Source: Lenzites betulinus (taxonomy: Eukaryota; Basidiomycota; Agaricomycetes; Polyporales; Polyporaceae). From it: a DNA stretch of 64,000 nt. The stretch lies in NCBI GenBank assembly GCA_022264855.1, contig JABYQU010000053.1:62001-126000 (forward strand). Direction: 5' to 3'. The position numbers and the translations under genes are program-made. Positions 25,341 through 36,837 of this stretch are shown piece by piece; the stretch's first letter is position 1; each line of letters opens with the position of its first letter. The notes beneath the pieces were generated by a model, which saw only the letters and a program-made list of their open reading frames with translations, searched no databases and was not told the origin of the DNA.

Positions 25341-27485
25341 TATGTATCGACAACGGTGCACACCAAAGTACAGAGCAGTAGGCGGCATGGTCGAGACGGG
25401 GCGGGCCGGTCACTCCACATGCCTATGAAACTGCGCTGGCCGTCGCGAGCGCGACAGGCACGGCGCGGCCCTAGAACGAGACTTGTGCATCCCCATCGTG
25501 CTTGTGAACGTGCGCGCGAAGCCGTACGTCACGCGGCGGCGAAGCCCTGGCGGGAAACGCAATTTTGGTCGAATATTTGCGAAAACGCGAGAATACGACG
25601 GCGCTGTGAACCGGTGGGCGAATACGATGCTCGCGTCGCGATTGCCACCGGGGTGCACACCGCCGCGTGCTCGCGACAGGGCTCTGCCTCTGCACCCGAC
25701 GTTCCGAGCCCAACCAGGTGTTGTGCCCCGACGGCGTCGGACGGCGGGCGCAGCGCGAGCCGAGAGACGATGGAGCAGACACTCACCTGTCGTACGATGT
25801 CCGGACGTGTTTCGGGCTGTTTCTCTGTAGAGTACTAGTGTCTGCGTCCCTACTAGGGCTGGTAGCCGAGTGAGGCGAGTTGCGAGGGGCAAGGTGCGCG
25901 CGCAGACGGTGTGACCGCAACGGGCACGTCCCGCTGTGTCGCATGTCGCCGCTGGGACACGTCCCTTCGGAGGGAACGAAGTTGAGAACAAGCGGCAGCA
26001 AGGGAGGAGGAAGCGGAGCGCGGGCGCAGCGGAAGCAGAGAGTGGGCGCGGTCTCAGAGACAGCCGAGGCAAGAAGCCATCGCGAGCGTGGCGTTGTGGG
26101 CGCGCAGATGCACTTGGTACTCCGGGATCGAGCAGAGTCTACGCGGACGCGCGCAGTGAGTGGGCGCAGCGAGCGGGCGCGGGCGCGACTGTGCGAACGG
26201 CGGCGCGGGGAGAGCGGATAAAAGGTGGGCACACTGGGGAGAGCAGCCCAACAGCCCCGGTCTCGTTTTTTCTCTGTCGCAGTCTGTCTGGAGCGGAGGG
26301 GCGCGTATGCGCGGAGGACGGCATTAGCGTGCAGTGGGCGGGCGGAGGAGGAGCCAGGCGCCTGGCCGCGGTTGGGGCGTACAGGCGGAGAGTGTCCGCA
26401 CTGAGCGATGTGCGAGGTGGAAGAGAGCAGAGATTGGCAGACGCCCGCTGCCCAATTCGCTCTCTTCCTCATTCGTCCTCACGCTTAGTAAGCACTCGTG
26501 AGGCCTGACGCTCGTTCCTCGCTTTAGGCCTTACGTCGAGTGTCCGTCGAGGGCGGAGGGCGAGCCCTTTGGAGGGGAACAGCCTGCGCAGAGCAGCAGG
26601 CAAGGGCGGGCGCAGGCGGGGGAAGGCAGAAGAGAGCGCAGAGCAGACAGCCGCGAACGAGCGCAACAGCTGCCTGACGTCACCGGCCGGGCAGGCCATC
26701 GAGCGCGGTGGACGTGATGAGCCGGCGGGGAGAAAACCCGTGATGAAGGCCGGATGCGGGGTAGCGGGTTGCCGGAGGCGCATAGTACTTATGGTGAGTC
26801 TTGCCTGAACGACCACCTGAGCATTCTAGCCCCTCTCTTTGACACTTGCTCGCTGCTAGTACTCGATTGAACGACTGGCCACTCTATCTCCCGCTTTATA
26901 TACCGCACGTTTTCCGGGACAGGCAGACGGACCCCAGTCGATCTGAGTCTACACTTGCCTACCCCCGCTTACCCCACATTGCCTCAGCAACTGCTTTTAT
27001 GTTCCAGTCAACACGACGCGCAGCCTCTACCCGGTCTCTTCCAGCATTGGTACGTCATAGCCTTCTTTCTGCGCTTCGCGTGTTCGGCGTGACTTGGTGA
27101 GAACTATGCTCTCGGTCCGGCCCGGGAGATGCGACGACGAGTGTGGTGGGAAAGAATGGGCACATACGCCTTCTCACCGGCATTTATAACTCGACCTGCC
27201 TGCTTTCCTACCAAGAGATTCTCGCCATATCTAGCTCTTTGACTAGTCGCGCGCAATACCCCATAATGCACCCTATGCATGCCCAGAGGGATCATCCGCG
27301 TCCTGATGCGCGCAGGACATGCAAGATGCTGTTTGGGCCCACAGGGTTCCAGCCGACCCATTTCCGTCCCGGGATCATTGCCGGGCTGTGGTTTCCTGAC
27401 GGGAAAGCGGATACCCGACTCTGCATATGTACCAGACGAAAGCCAACACTGACCCAACCTCGTCCAGTCCCATAGGCCTGCCACA

Positions 27486-29669
27486 ATGTCCAAGACGCGC
27501 ACCTTCAAGTCCTCTGCGCCGCGCAAATCCGACGTCCCCCCAGGGTACGTCGCGGACCCCAATCAAGGCCCCATGCTGCGATATGAAGCGTCGCTGCCGC
27601 GCCTCCCCGTGCCCACCATCTCCTCGACTGCATCAAAATACCTCGAGACGGTTGAGCCGCACCTCACGCGCGAGCAGTTCGCGAAGACGCAGGCGGCGGT
27701 GAACGCGTTCGTCGGCTCGGAGCAGGCCAAGGTGCTGCAGGAGCGTCTGCAGGCGCGCGCCACGGATCCGGGCACGAAGAGCTGGCTGGCGGACTGGTGG
27801 AACGAGGCGGCGTACATGGGCTATCGCGATCCTGTGGTCGTATTTGTGAGCTACTTCTACGTGCATGTGGACGACAAGACGCGGCCAAGCCAGGCGAAGC
27901 GGGCGGCGCAGCTGCTGAAGGCGACTCTGCCGTTCAGGCAGTTGACCGAGAGGTGGGTGGTCTACGCTGTTGCTCTGGGGAGACGTACTGACAACCCCGT
28001 AGCGGTCAGCTTGAGCCGGAGAAGGTGCGTGGGGCGCCCTTGGCGATGTCTTCATACGAGTGGCTGTAAGTCTGTCGTACCAGTAGGAGGACCTGTCCTG
28101 ACATCTGCTTAGATTCCACTCGAGTCGATACCCTACGAAGCCTTCGGACACCGCGAAGAAATTTGACCCCCAGGCCCATAATCACGTCGTGTTTGTAAGG
28201 AAAAACAAGTTCTTCAAGGTCGCGTTAGCGGACAAGTCCGGACGCGAGCTGTCTGCAGAAGAACTCGAGGCACAGATTGAGAAGGTGATCAAGCTGGCGG
28301 GTAGCGAGAAGGCAACGCCCGTCGGCGCACTGACGTCGGAGAACCGCGACGTCTGGACAGATGTGTGTCACTTTCAACCTCTACTCCCGCTGTGGATGTC
28401 CTCGCTAATCATAGCGATAGGCCCGCGCTGCCCTCCTCGCAGCATCTCCGTCTAACGCTGCCTCATTGGCAGATATCGAGTCTGCGATACTGGTGGTTGC
28501 ATTGGACGACACGAAGCCCGTCACGCGCGAGCAGGCGAGCTGGCAGTGCTGGGTCGGCGACGGCAGGAACCGGTTCTACGACAAGCACCAATGTTCGTAT
28601 CCTAGTCGTCGATCTCTGTCCCGCTCTAACCTCTGCCCGCATTGCAGTCATCGTGTTCGAGAACGGCAAGTCCGGGTTCCTCGGGGAGCACTCGTGCATG
28701 GACGGCACGCCCACGCTGCGCCTGAACGAGTTCATCCTCGCCGCGCTCGCGCACGGGAAGGTTGACCTCGGGACCGCGCCCGCCGGCGCGCAACTGGAAC
28801 CCCCGCAAGAGCTGCCCTTTACACTCGATGCACCCACGCAGCAGGCCATCGCAGCCGCGGAGGAGCACTTCGACGCGCTCGTCGGCGCGCACGAGATGGA
28901 AGTGCTGCACTACGAGGGGTACGGGAAAGAGGCGATCAAGGCGTACAAGGCCTCGCCCGACGCGTGGGCGCAGCTCGTGAAGCAGCTCGCGTTCCACAAG
29001 ATGTTCGGCCGTCCGGGCGTGTGTTACGAGAGCGCGCAGACGCGCAAGTACCAGCTCGGCCGCACGGAGGTTATCCGGAGCGCGAGCAAGGAGAGCAAGG
29101 CGTGGGCGGAGGCGATGCTCGACCCCAGCCAGACTGTAAGAGGCGTGTTTGTATACTCGCGAAGTGTGATGCTGATTTGTGTATATGCAGGACGAACACC
29201 GCGCTGCGCTGTTCCGCAAGGCTGTCTCGCGCCACCTCCAGTACGCGGCATGGGCAGCCGATGGCCAGGGCGTCGACCGCCACCTCTTTGGCCTCAAGAA
29301 GTGCCTGAAGGAGGGCGAGCCCGTCCCTGAGATCTACACGGACGAGGCGTTCTCGAAGACGAACCATTGGGAGCTGTCCACGTCACAGCTCTCGTCGCCC
29401 TATCTCGATGGCTGGGGCTACGGCGAAGGTGTGTAGAGCGTGCTTTCGTGCGACCTGCGCGCAATGCTAATGTACATGGGATAGTCGTCCCTGATGGGTA
29501 CGGCCTCTCGTACTCCATCGGCGACCACTATATCCGCTGGACGATCACGAGCCTCAAGCGCCGCACGGCCGAGCTCAAGCATTACCTCGCGGAGGCGGCG
29601 ACAGAGACGCGGGCGATGATGGAGCGCGCTGCTGCGGAGGCGAAGGAGGCGGACAAGGCAAAGCTGTGA
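27486..29669 (+). CDS. CAT2: Carnitine O-acetyltransferase, peroxisomal type (intact copy)
   Basis: Transfers acetyl groups between CoA and carnitine so that acetyl units made in peroxisomes can reach mitochondria. Seven exons: 27486-27952, 28003-28065, 28113-28362, 28421-28592, 28648-29135, 29191-29428, 29485-29669; all introns are GT-AG and the phases agree, giving 620 aa. Choline/carnitine acyltransferase marks: LPRLPVP near the N-terminus, GYRDPVVVFVSYFYVHVDD, catalytic His about residue 332 in GEHSCMDGTPT, YESAQTRKYQLGRTE, DRHLFGLK about 509-516, and the STS motif about 543-545. The last three residues AKL form a type 1 peroxisomal signal. An in-frame TGA about 39 nt upstream of the ATG leaves no room for an unspliced N-terminal mitochondrial extension. 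It lacks one Lys codon near the end that units 1 and 2 keep. It converges on the P450 at 29767. Confidence 0.93.
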
Positions 29670-29766
29670 ACATTGGTAGACAAAGCGGACTCAAGCTCTA
29701 TTGCGTATAGATCTAGCATTTTTGGTTGTATGCGATGAAGGGACCTTCCCGTTAGTATTGCGTGTA

Positions 29767-31881
29767 TCATTGGGCGGTTTGACGTATCGCCGAAAGTAAT
29801 GCTTCTGCCTCTGGAGAGCGCGGCGTGAACGTACACTGGCATTCTTCCGGAGAGCTAGAAACGACGTAAGTTTAAGAGCGACGCAGCAAACTCACCTGAA
29901 GGCACGTCATCCACAATAGTCATAACTCACCTCGTCAATCCGTGAGCTTCCTCGTATACTACGTGGACAGGCCGCCCGTCCTCGTCCAGCGGTGCCCGGA
30001 TGTCGAATACGTGCAGCAGCGACGCGATATTGATGAACAGCGAGGGGAGCGCGAGGAACCTCCCCGCACAGATTCTTGGGAGTTATTGTCAGCCACTCGA
30101 AGATGGTCACAAATGGAAGCTGAGTCGTGAGCGGCTGACCTCCTCCCGAAACCGAACATGAGGTTCAGGGGGTCGAGCACGTCGTCTTTGCCAAGGAATC
30201 GTTCCGGGCGGAATACAAATGGGTCCTCGTACACCTGCGAGTCGTGCAAAATCCCCCTGTCCGAGCCGTTGAGAGGACGGCAGGCAGAGTTTGGAGGGAC
30301 GAACCATATATTGGTGATCACGGTTGTTCCCGCTGGTATGAAGTACCCATCTAGTTCGTCGTCTTGGAGAGTACGGTGCGCTACGCCCACGGGGAAGGCC
30401 ACGTGCCAGCGTAGAGTTTCCTTGATGAGTGCGTTGAGGTATGGGAGCCTGTCGCTATCGCTGTGGTCTGGAAGGCGACCGGGGCCGACAACGGCGTCGA
30501 GTTCGGCCTGGGCTTTCTTCTGTACGTCGGGGAATAGCGTCATCGCGACGAGGAAGCCCTCTAGGGTAAATCCAGTCTGTCTCTATGAGCTTCAGTATGC
30601 GTTCCGCATGGTACTAGTACGAACGCGACGTACCGTTTCTGCACTGGCTATGTACATTATCAAAATTATGTATTGGGCGTTGAACCTGATCTTGTGACTA
30701 GTGGCGACATACCTTCAACGGCGACAGCACACACGTTCTTTGCGATCTCCTCTTCCTCATGAAGGAGCTGCGGTATGTTGTCGCTGTTCATCCTCTGTAT
30801 CAGTTCGGAGGCTACGCAAGAATATTGCTCGCCGCGAGCCTGCAGGTATAAGGCGTGTATGTTTAATGATCAGTGCTTTAACATGACCTCCTGGTAGGTG
30901 ATGGGTTGCGTACGAGTCCTGCTTGTACTTCGTTAAACAGTTCGTGCTTCAGCCTGTCATTGGCAACCTTGCATCTAGCGAAGATCTTCTGGAACCCTGC
31001 TCCCGGGAACCATGCAGGCAGATGTCGCAGAAAGGGGAAGACTTCAACAGCGAAATGACCCGGGGTCGATAACACTATGGCCTCCAAAGCTGCTGAGGCG
31101 ATCGACAGTCGAGCGTCGTTCTGATCCTGTACAACGACTCCATATACGCTCTCGAGGATGGCTCCCTGAAACGTGCTACGCGCACAGAACATCGTGAGCT
31201 AATATGGTCAGAAGCCTGACAGCCGTGCACGACTTACTACCGTATGCGCTCCCTGATTTGTGACGGGGCCGATGCGGGGAGGCTTGCTAGGAATTTGTGC
31301 GCCCACGCGCGCTGGACGGGGAAATACTTCGTGATCGTTCCCGGATGAAACTGCTGCCAGAATGCACGTCGTTGCCGCCTCCACCACTGCCCATATGGAG
31401 TTATGGCGAAGTTGAGGTCCTGGCCAGAGCTATTCCCTCAATGTCAACCCCCTCGCAAGGGAAGGAAGCATATTGGCTCACAGCTTTATGACCGGGTTCA
31501 AGGGCCTGTCGGGTGTGTTCGCCGATCGCTTGTTGAGGAGCTCGTCGGCTGCTTTAGCACTGCTGACGACGAGAATAGGTGCTCCTAGGACGTGCATGTA
31601 CACAAGTTCACCTATCATACGTGCACCGTCATTATGCGAAGAATGCTGCTGGACAAGCCCTACTCACCATATTTCGTAGAAAACTCGAGGTATCCACGCC
31701 ACGGTTTGTGCTTCGGGATGTCGAACAGATTTCCAACGATCGGCAGTGGCGTAGGTCCAGGTGGCAGCGCAAGACCGCGAGCGCGAGCTCTCCAGCGTAA
31801 GACGCCTTTTACATAGATCGAAAGCAAAATAGCAAGCGAAGTGAAGACGAAGAGGCTGGCAGACGCAGGAAACGAGGTCAT
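29767..31881 (-). CDS. Cytochrome P450 monooxygenase, 519 aa (P450-1)
   Basis: ER-anchored haem monooxygenase; substrate unknown. Ten exons on the complement: 31668-31881, 31482-31611, 31238-31429, 30914-31175, 30713-30839, 30634-30647, 30305-30576, 30140-30256, 29931-30074, 29767-29854. Phases agree throughout. N-terminal membrane anchor at about residues 8-25, then the Pro hinge LPPGPTPLPIVGNLFDIP. I-helix EASAETT is carried partly by a 14-nt exon; it has Ser where the canonical motif has Gly, and Glu as the acid. ETLR is the K-helix ExxR, FRPERF follows, and the haem loop is FGFGRRICAGR with ligand Cys about 445. The family resembles fungal O-methylsterigmatocystin-oxidoreductase-like P450s. 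It converges with the acetyltransferase (97 bp between stops) and diverges from P450-2 across 1.8 kb. Confidence 0.94.
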
Positions 31882-32683
31882 TTTGTGAGCTGGGGAGGAT
31901 ACTTTGGTCGGTCTCACTGCCGCTTCGCAGACTGCTATCCAGGCTTTATCAATATTAGATCAGTGCCTACCACGCCAGCTAGCTTCCCTTCTAAAATTTG
32001 GACAGGCGTGGGTGGATCCTGCCGCGCGGCGTTTTGCGGACTTCGCGTAGAACGAACAAGGTTTGGAATCGTAGAGGGTCTCCTTGAAAACACCCCGTTG
32101 TTCAACGTTCAGGTGGCCCACTGTGTCGTGCTATCAGACTATTGCCAAAGATGGTTCTACGATAGACAGAACGGGAAGACATACTGCTAGTGTACTGCAT
32201 GGTGGCAGCGGTGCAATATTGGCATGGCACTCGCACCGCGGGGGTTCTCATTGTCAATGCGGTACTCAGGCCTCAGGGCAGTGGCTGGTCACCGGAGAGC
32301 ATGGCGGGAGAGGAGTTAGCGCGATACCTAGTGAGTACTTGAGGCTTGCAATACTTCGGCGTAGAACCAACTCCGAGCTCGAGTGAATACTATAGTACTT
32401 ACTAGTAGGCCCAGTGCTTACCGGAGACAACTGACGCGATTGAGCCCCTCTTCGGAGTAGCGAGGGTGACTGGAACATACTCAGCAAAATGGTCAGCCTC
32501 GTCGTACTATATACGAATTTTGAGCAGCTGAAGTCTCGGGTGAGCACTCCGGTGAGGGCAGAGTCACGATTGAGTTCGTTCAACTTCAAGTTAAGTATGT
32601 GCGAGCGGTGTCTTCGTAAGCGCCCGCACACTCAGCTTCTGTCTTTCCGGCCACGATGAACATATGAACCTCTTGCGATTTTG

Positions 32684-33020
32684 TTACAACAGCTGTAATT
32701 TATGATGGCCGGCGTCTTCTTTGAACTTCTGTGCGTGTAGTATTTCCCTTCCGAGGTGACTCGGAGCATTATGATTGACTTACCTGCAAGACCTCAGATG
32801 GGTCGTTCTCATACTGACACTGGCGTAGAGGTTGATCAAAACTATTCAAGAACTCAAAGGTATGGATGCAAGGCAGGGCCATGTCACAGTAACGTTCGTT
32901 TATAACGATGCAGTTCGAGGTCTCGTCGTTCAATGGTTCAACAACCCAGTCCAGCGGGCGTCCGAAAGGCTCCGGTTTCACGCGGCCATTGATAAGAAAT
33001 AATGACACCCTCAATAACAG
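32684..33020 (-). CDS. Putative gene fragment, two terminal exons (unrecognised)
   Basis: On the complement, an open exon 32784-33020 (79 codons) is bounded by a good acceptor (gacag) and donor (gtaagt). It joins in phase 0 to 32684-32728 (acceptor cacag), which ends in TAA. The product has a balanced composition unlike the surrounding shadow frames, for example FGRPLDWVVEPLNDE and CIHTFEFLNSFDQPL. No family was recognised and I could not find a convincing first exon upstream toward 33300, so it may be a gene remnant. It lies between two P450 promoters. Confidence 0.3.
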
Positions 33021-33654
33021 CTGTCATGCTACTTGTGCGCGGAGGCACGGGGGTATGGGCTTTTTCACCCTTGTCGTCTCTACTGCCGTCTTTAAAGCGC
33101 CTTCAAAAATCTAGAAACGGAATTCAGGCGACCTAGGTTGGGGCCGAGACTGCTGACAACGACGGCACTATAGTCGTGTTCAAGATCATCGTGATTTATG
33201 CGCGTTCAGATTCCCTTGTTTTCCCTACTAGGCAGACGATTCATCTGTAAGCACGCACCCTGTCTCCAGACTTGTCGGCTTTTCGGTCTTGCAAGCTCGC
33301 TTCTGGATTAACCCGGCTACTGGCTCGAGCAGCGTGCCCTTGACTGTCTAACGTCTAGGGCTTTGGTCTGTGTCTCGGGACAGTATTTGCTCGATGGGAC
33401 CGAGGTGCCAGCGGTTGGCGTTCTGAAGATTTGGGCATTTGGTTCCGGCATATGTATCTGAGCTCGTTCTATCCTTCTCAAACGCCCGTCGGCATCGGTT
33501 CACGCGCAGCGCCCGGACGGTATATGTCCGTCAAACACAGATGGCTGCGTGGCCCCGGACGCCACGCGACTCTGGGTAATCAGTCCACACCATTCAACGC
33601 TGTCAGACCCTGTGTGAACCGGAGCGAGCGAGCGCACCGTCAAACTGACCGTCC

Positions 33655-33661
33655 TTATATA
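33655..33661 (+). promoter_or_regulatory. TATA box of P450-2
   Basis: TTATATA about 50 nt before the P450-2 ATG at 33710. P450-3 has a TATAAG at a similar distance, suggesting a shared promoter layout with a short 5' leader. Confidence 0.5.
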
Positions 33662-33709
33662 CCCTTTCATGTAGGTCTCCGGAAGACATTAAAGCCCCCC
33701 TCTCCCAAG

Positions 33710-35825
33710 ATGGTCATGTCTCACAAGTTCACTGTTATCCTCTTAATCGCGTTACTCTTCCTTACCGTCGGGTTCCTCTTTCTGAGATCAAAATCACGCT
33801 GGAGTTCACGCACTGGCGGCTGCGCACTGCCGCCAGGCCCGTCTCCGCTCCCAATTATCGGGAATCTCTTTGATATCCCGAAGTTCAAGCCATGGCGCGG
33901 GTTTCGCGAGATGCGTGCGAAGTATGGTATGTAGACACTGTCACCCCTGACTTCCCGGTCCTAATTCTATCTTTTCTATTCTCTGCTGCAGGCGATATTG
34001 TATATATGCACATTCTCGGAGAACCTGTCATCATTGTCGGCAGCGCCGATGTAGCAAACGAGCTTCTCAACAAGCGGTCTGCAAACACGTCCGATAGGCC
34101 TTCGAATCCCCTCATCGAGCTGTATGTCGCCTTAATCGCCATTCAATTCAACGTCCTTTGGTACTTATAAAATGGAAGCTCCGGACAGGACCTCAATCCA
34201 GGGCTCATGCCATACGGGCAATGGTGGCGGCGCCATCGGCGTGCATTCTGGCAACAATTCCATCCGGGTGCAATTCCCAAGTTCTTCCCTGCACAACGCG
34301 AATGGGCACATAAGTTCCTGAATGGTCTCCTTACATCCCCTCCGTCAAAGCTGAAGCAAAACATACAATAGTAAGTTCAGAGGGGCTCGTGACGTTGACT
34401 CGGCTGGCCATCTAACACTTGTCGCATGCAGCACCATCCAAGGGTCCATTCTCGAGATCGTCTACGGCATGACGATTAACGATAGGAACGATCCACGGCT
34501 GTCTGTCGCCGAGACCGCTGTTAAGGCACTCTCCCAAGCTACTCCGGGTCGCTTCGCTGTCGAGATATTTCCCTCCTTGCGTCATGTGCCCGCATGGGTT
34601 CCTGGTGCAGGGTTCCAGATTTTCTTTGCCAAATGCAAAGTTGCAAACGATCGCCTCAAGCATGAGCTCTTCAACGAAGTCAAGGAATTATTTGTGAGTA
34701 CTACGCAGTCAGAGTCTGCTGCACCAGGACACTAAATTTATGGCCATCCACGCGCAATAGGGTACTGCAGAACATCGTCCATGTACCGCTTCAGACATGT
34801 TGCTCAGGATGGGTACCTGCGATGGGTCCGTTGTCGATCATGAAGAAGAGGAGATTGCAAAGAACATTTGTGCTGTGTCGGTCGAAGGCAAGCACTCTGC
34901 TATATTCTGCATCTGACAGTCTATCAATACGTTCACGGCTTCGTCTTTGGCTTACAGGCAGTTCAGACACCGTACGTTTTGTCGTTGGCATGCTAGTACT
35001 TCGCTGGCCGGATGACTTACGATAGTGAGCAGACTGGCTCGACGCTGGAGGCATTTTTCGCTGCCATGGCCCAGTACCCTGAGGTACAGAAGACAGCACA
35101 AGCGGAACTCGATGCCGTCGTCGGACGCGACCGCCTTCCCGATCACAACGACATTGACCAACTGGTCTACATTCAGGCAGTCGTGAAGGAAACTCTCCGC
35201 TGGCACGTAGTCATGCCCTTATGCGTGCCCCGTCGCACTATGGAAGACGACCAGATCAACGGATACTTCATACCTGCGGGCACGACGATATTTGCTAATG
35301 TCTGGTGCGCACCCTGCTCTTGCTCCCGCTCATCCTGCGCCTCCTTTAATTTTTGATGACAGGGAGATTATGCATGATCCAGAAGCCTATGAAGAACCCT
35401 TTGAATTCCGTCCGGAACGTTTCATTAAGGACGGAAAGCTGGATCCTTCTGTGAGAGACCCGGTTGACTATATGTTCGGCTTCGGAAGAAGGTACGTTCA
35501 AACCCCAGCGCCCTTCGCGGTCACTCTGACGACAGTTATGTACAGGATTTGCCCTGGACGCTACTTCGCGCTCCCTTCGCTAATCATCAACATCGCATCA
35601 CTGTTGCACGTTTTCGAGATCAGCCCGCCACTTGACGCAGACGGAAAGCCAATTCAAATCGAATACCAAGAGAGCCACGGTCTTTCTAGGTATGTGACGG
35701 TGTTGTGCAGTATGCCGACGCCCTGCCAATATTATTCTAGCTTCCCCGAAGACTGCAGGTGCACGATCAAGCCTCGCTCTCCGAAGGCGGTTTCCTTGAT
35801 CATGGATGCGAGCTGTGCGACGTAA
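33710..35825 (+). CDS. Cytochrome P450 monooxygenase, 523 aa (P450-2)
   Basis: Paralogue of P450-1 with the same ten-exon plan: 33710-33926, 33992-34121, 34179-34370, 34432-34693, 34761-34887, 34958-34971, 35033-35304, 35363-35491, 35546-35689, 35741-35825. Exons 2 to 7 and 9 match P450-1 in length exactly. Intron 5 (34888-34957) starts GCAAGC, so it is a GC-AG intron; P450-1 has GTATGT at the same place. Membrane anchor at about 8-25, hinge LPPGPSPLPIIGNLFDIP, I-helix EGSSDTT over a 14-nt exon, ETLR, FRPERF, and haem loop FGFGRRICPGR with Cys about 450. Substrate unknown. Confidence 0.95.
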
Positions 35826-36837
35826 ACTCGACTGCAGTATCATTGCAAGGACCGTTGCACCGTGCGAGTTACAAACCCAATCTCCAGCCATCTGTCGATG
35901 TGTTATAGACGCATGCTATATATGAATTCAGAGCGGGCAGTATTCTGGCTGCATGACACTCTGAGACGGCCTTCGTAGATTAGCTGACAGTCTACGTCCC
36001 ACAGGCACTACTGGTGATTTCCATTCCAACGAAAAACACGTTGTCTTGTTTCTTCGCTGATCTTCTACCATGGCTCATTTTCGTCGCCTCACCATCACCC
36101 CGACCTCCCTCAGCTGACGCATCTCAAACTTGTTGAAGACATCAGGATACCTATAATCGCTCTGGGACCTGAGTGTAAGTCGGTGTTTCCTCCGGTGGCG
36201 GGCGGCTATCGGTGGCCCCGGGAGGGGCTTTGATCCTAGCGCACGCCGGCATGCATAGTTATCGAAGACACACTTCAGGTGAATGTTGTGCTTTATCGCA
36301 TGCTCTATCGTATAACCGACGCCTTTTATCAGTCGAACACTACAGTTGCCTTATAGAGATGCAACCTGTACCGCGTGGTGCTGTCGTAGGTTTTTGGAAG
36401 TTCATAAGCACCTACGCCGGCTGTTAGTGAGTCCGATTGCCAGCTTTCCACGAGTGTCATCCTGAAGATTCCCGTGCGCAAATTGCTGCGCACAGTCAAA
36501 GAAAGTTGGCCCCAACGGCCATAGACCTACGTCACAAACGAAGCCGGCTGGCAAGGCGCGCTGCAAGGGATCGAGCGCACTGACGTGAATTATGCCGACG
36601 GGCATCCGACCGGTACCTCAAATACCTCCTAAACAGCATCCGTATACTACCAGGGAAGGAACCGGGTTTCCTCATGTGCTGGTCGATTGCGTGCATCCGT
36701 ATCGCCTGACCTACCTACGACAGCTGGGATGCCTGTCGTCACGATGTGAGTCACAGCGAGCATCCATGGACTGCATTTTCGTATAAGCCCAGATACTTCG
36801 AGTTCTGCAAACTTAAATCGGTATCGCCCCCCCTGCA
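35826..36837. other. Intergenic region between P450-2 and P450-3
   Basis: About 1 kb with no supported gene. The last 60 nt carry the P450-3 promoter elements. Confidence 0.5.
36782..36787 (+). promoter_or_regulatory. TATA-like element of P450-3
   Basis: TATAAG 51 nt before the ATG at 36838, at nearly the same distance as the P450-2 TATA box. Confidence 0.4.

Larger units (their letters stand above)
21303..27485. other. Non-coding core of unit 3
   Basis: About 6.2 kb matching 11101-17273. It contains the G-run tract (23187-23365), the 150-bp-period array (about 23880-25340) and TGACGTCA at 26675-26682, about 0.8 kb before the acetyltransferase ATG. TATA-like tttatata occurs at about 26895. 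No gene is supported. Confidence 0.5.
19471..29678 (+). repeat. Tandem 10.2-kb repeat, unit 3 (intact copy)
   Basis: Third copy, 10208 bp, followed by unique sequence from 29679. This is the only unit in which both the hypothetical gene and the carnitine acetyltransferase gene read through without a frameshift. The right border shows that the sequence after the stop in units 1 and 2 is the beginning of the next unit, whereas unit 3 runs into what is probably the native 3' flank. Confidence 0.95.
31882..33709. other. Divergent intergenic region between P450-1 and P450-2
   Basis: About 1.8 kb between the two start codons. It contains one putative split - strand gene fragment (32684-33020, listed separately) and a TATA box close to P450-2. 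No other feature was recognised. Confidence 0.5.
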
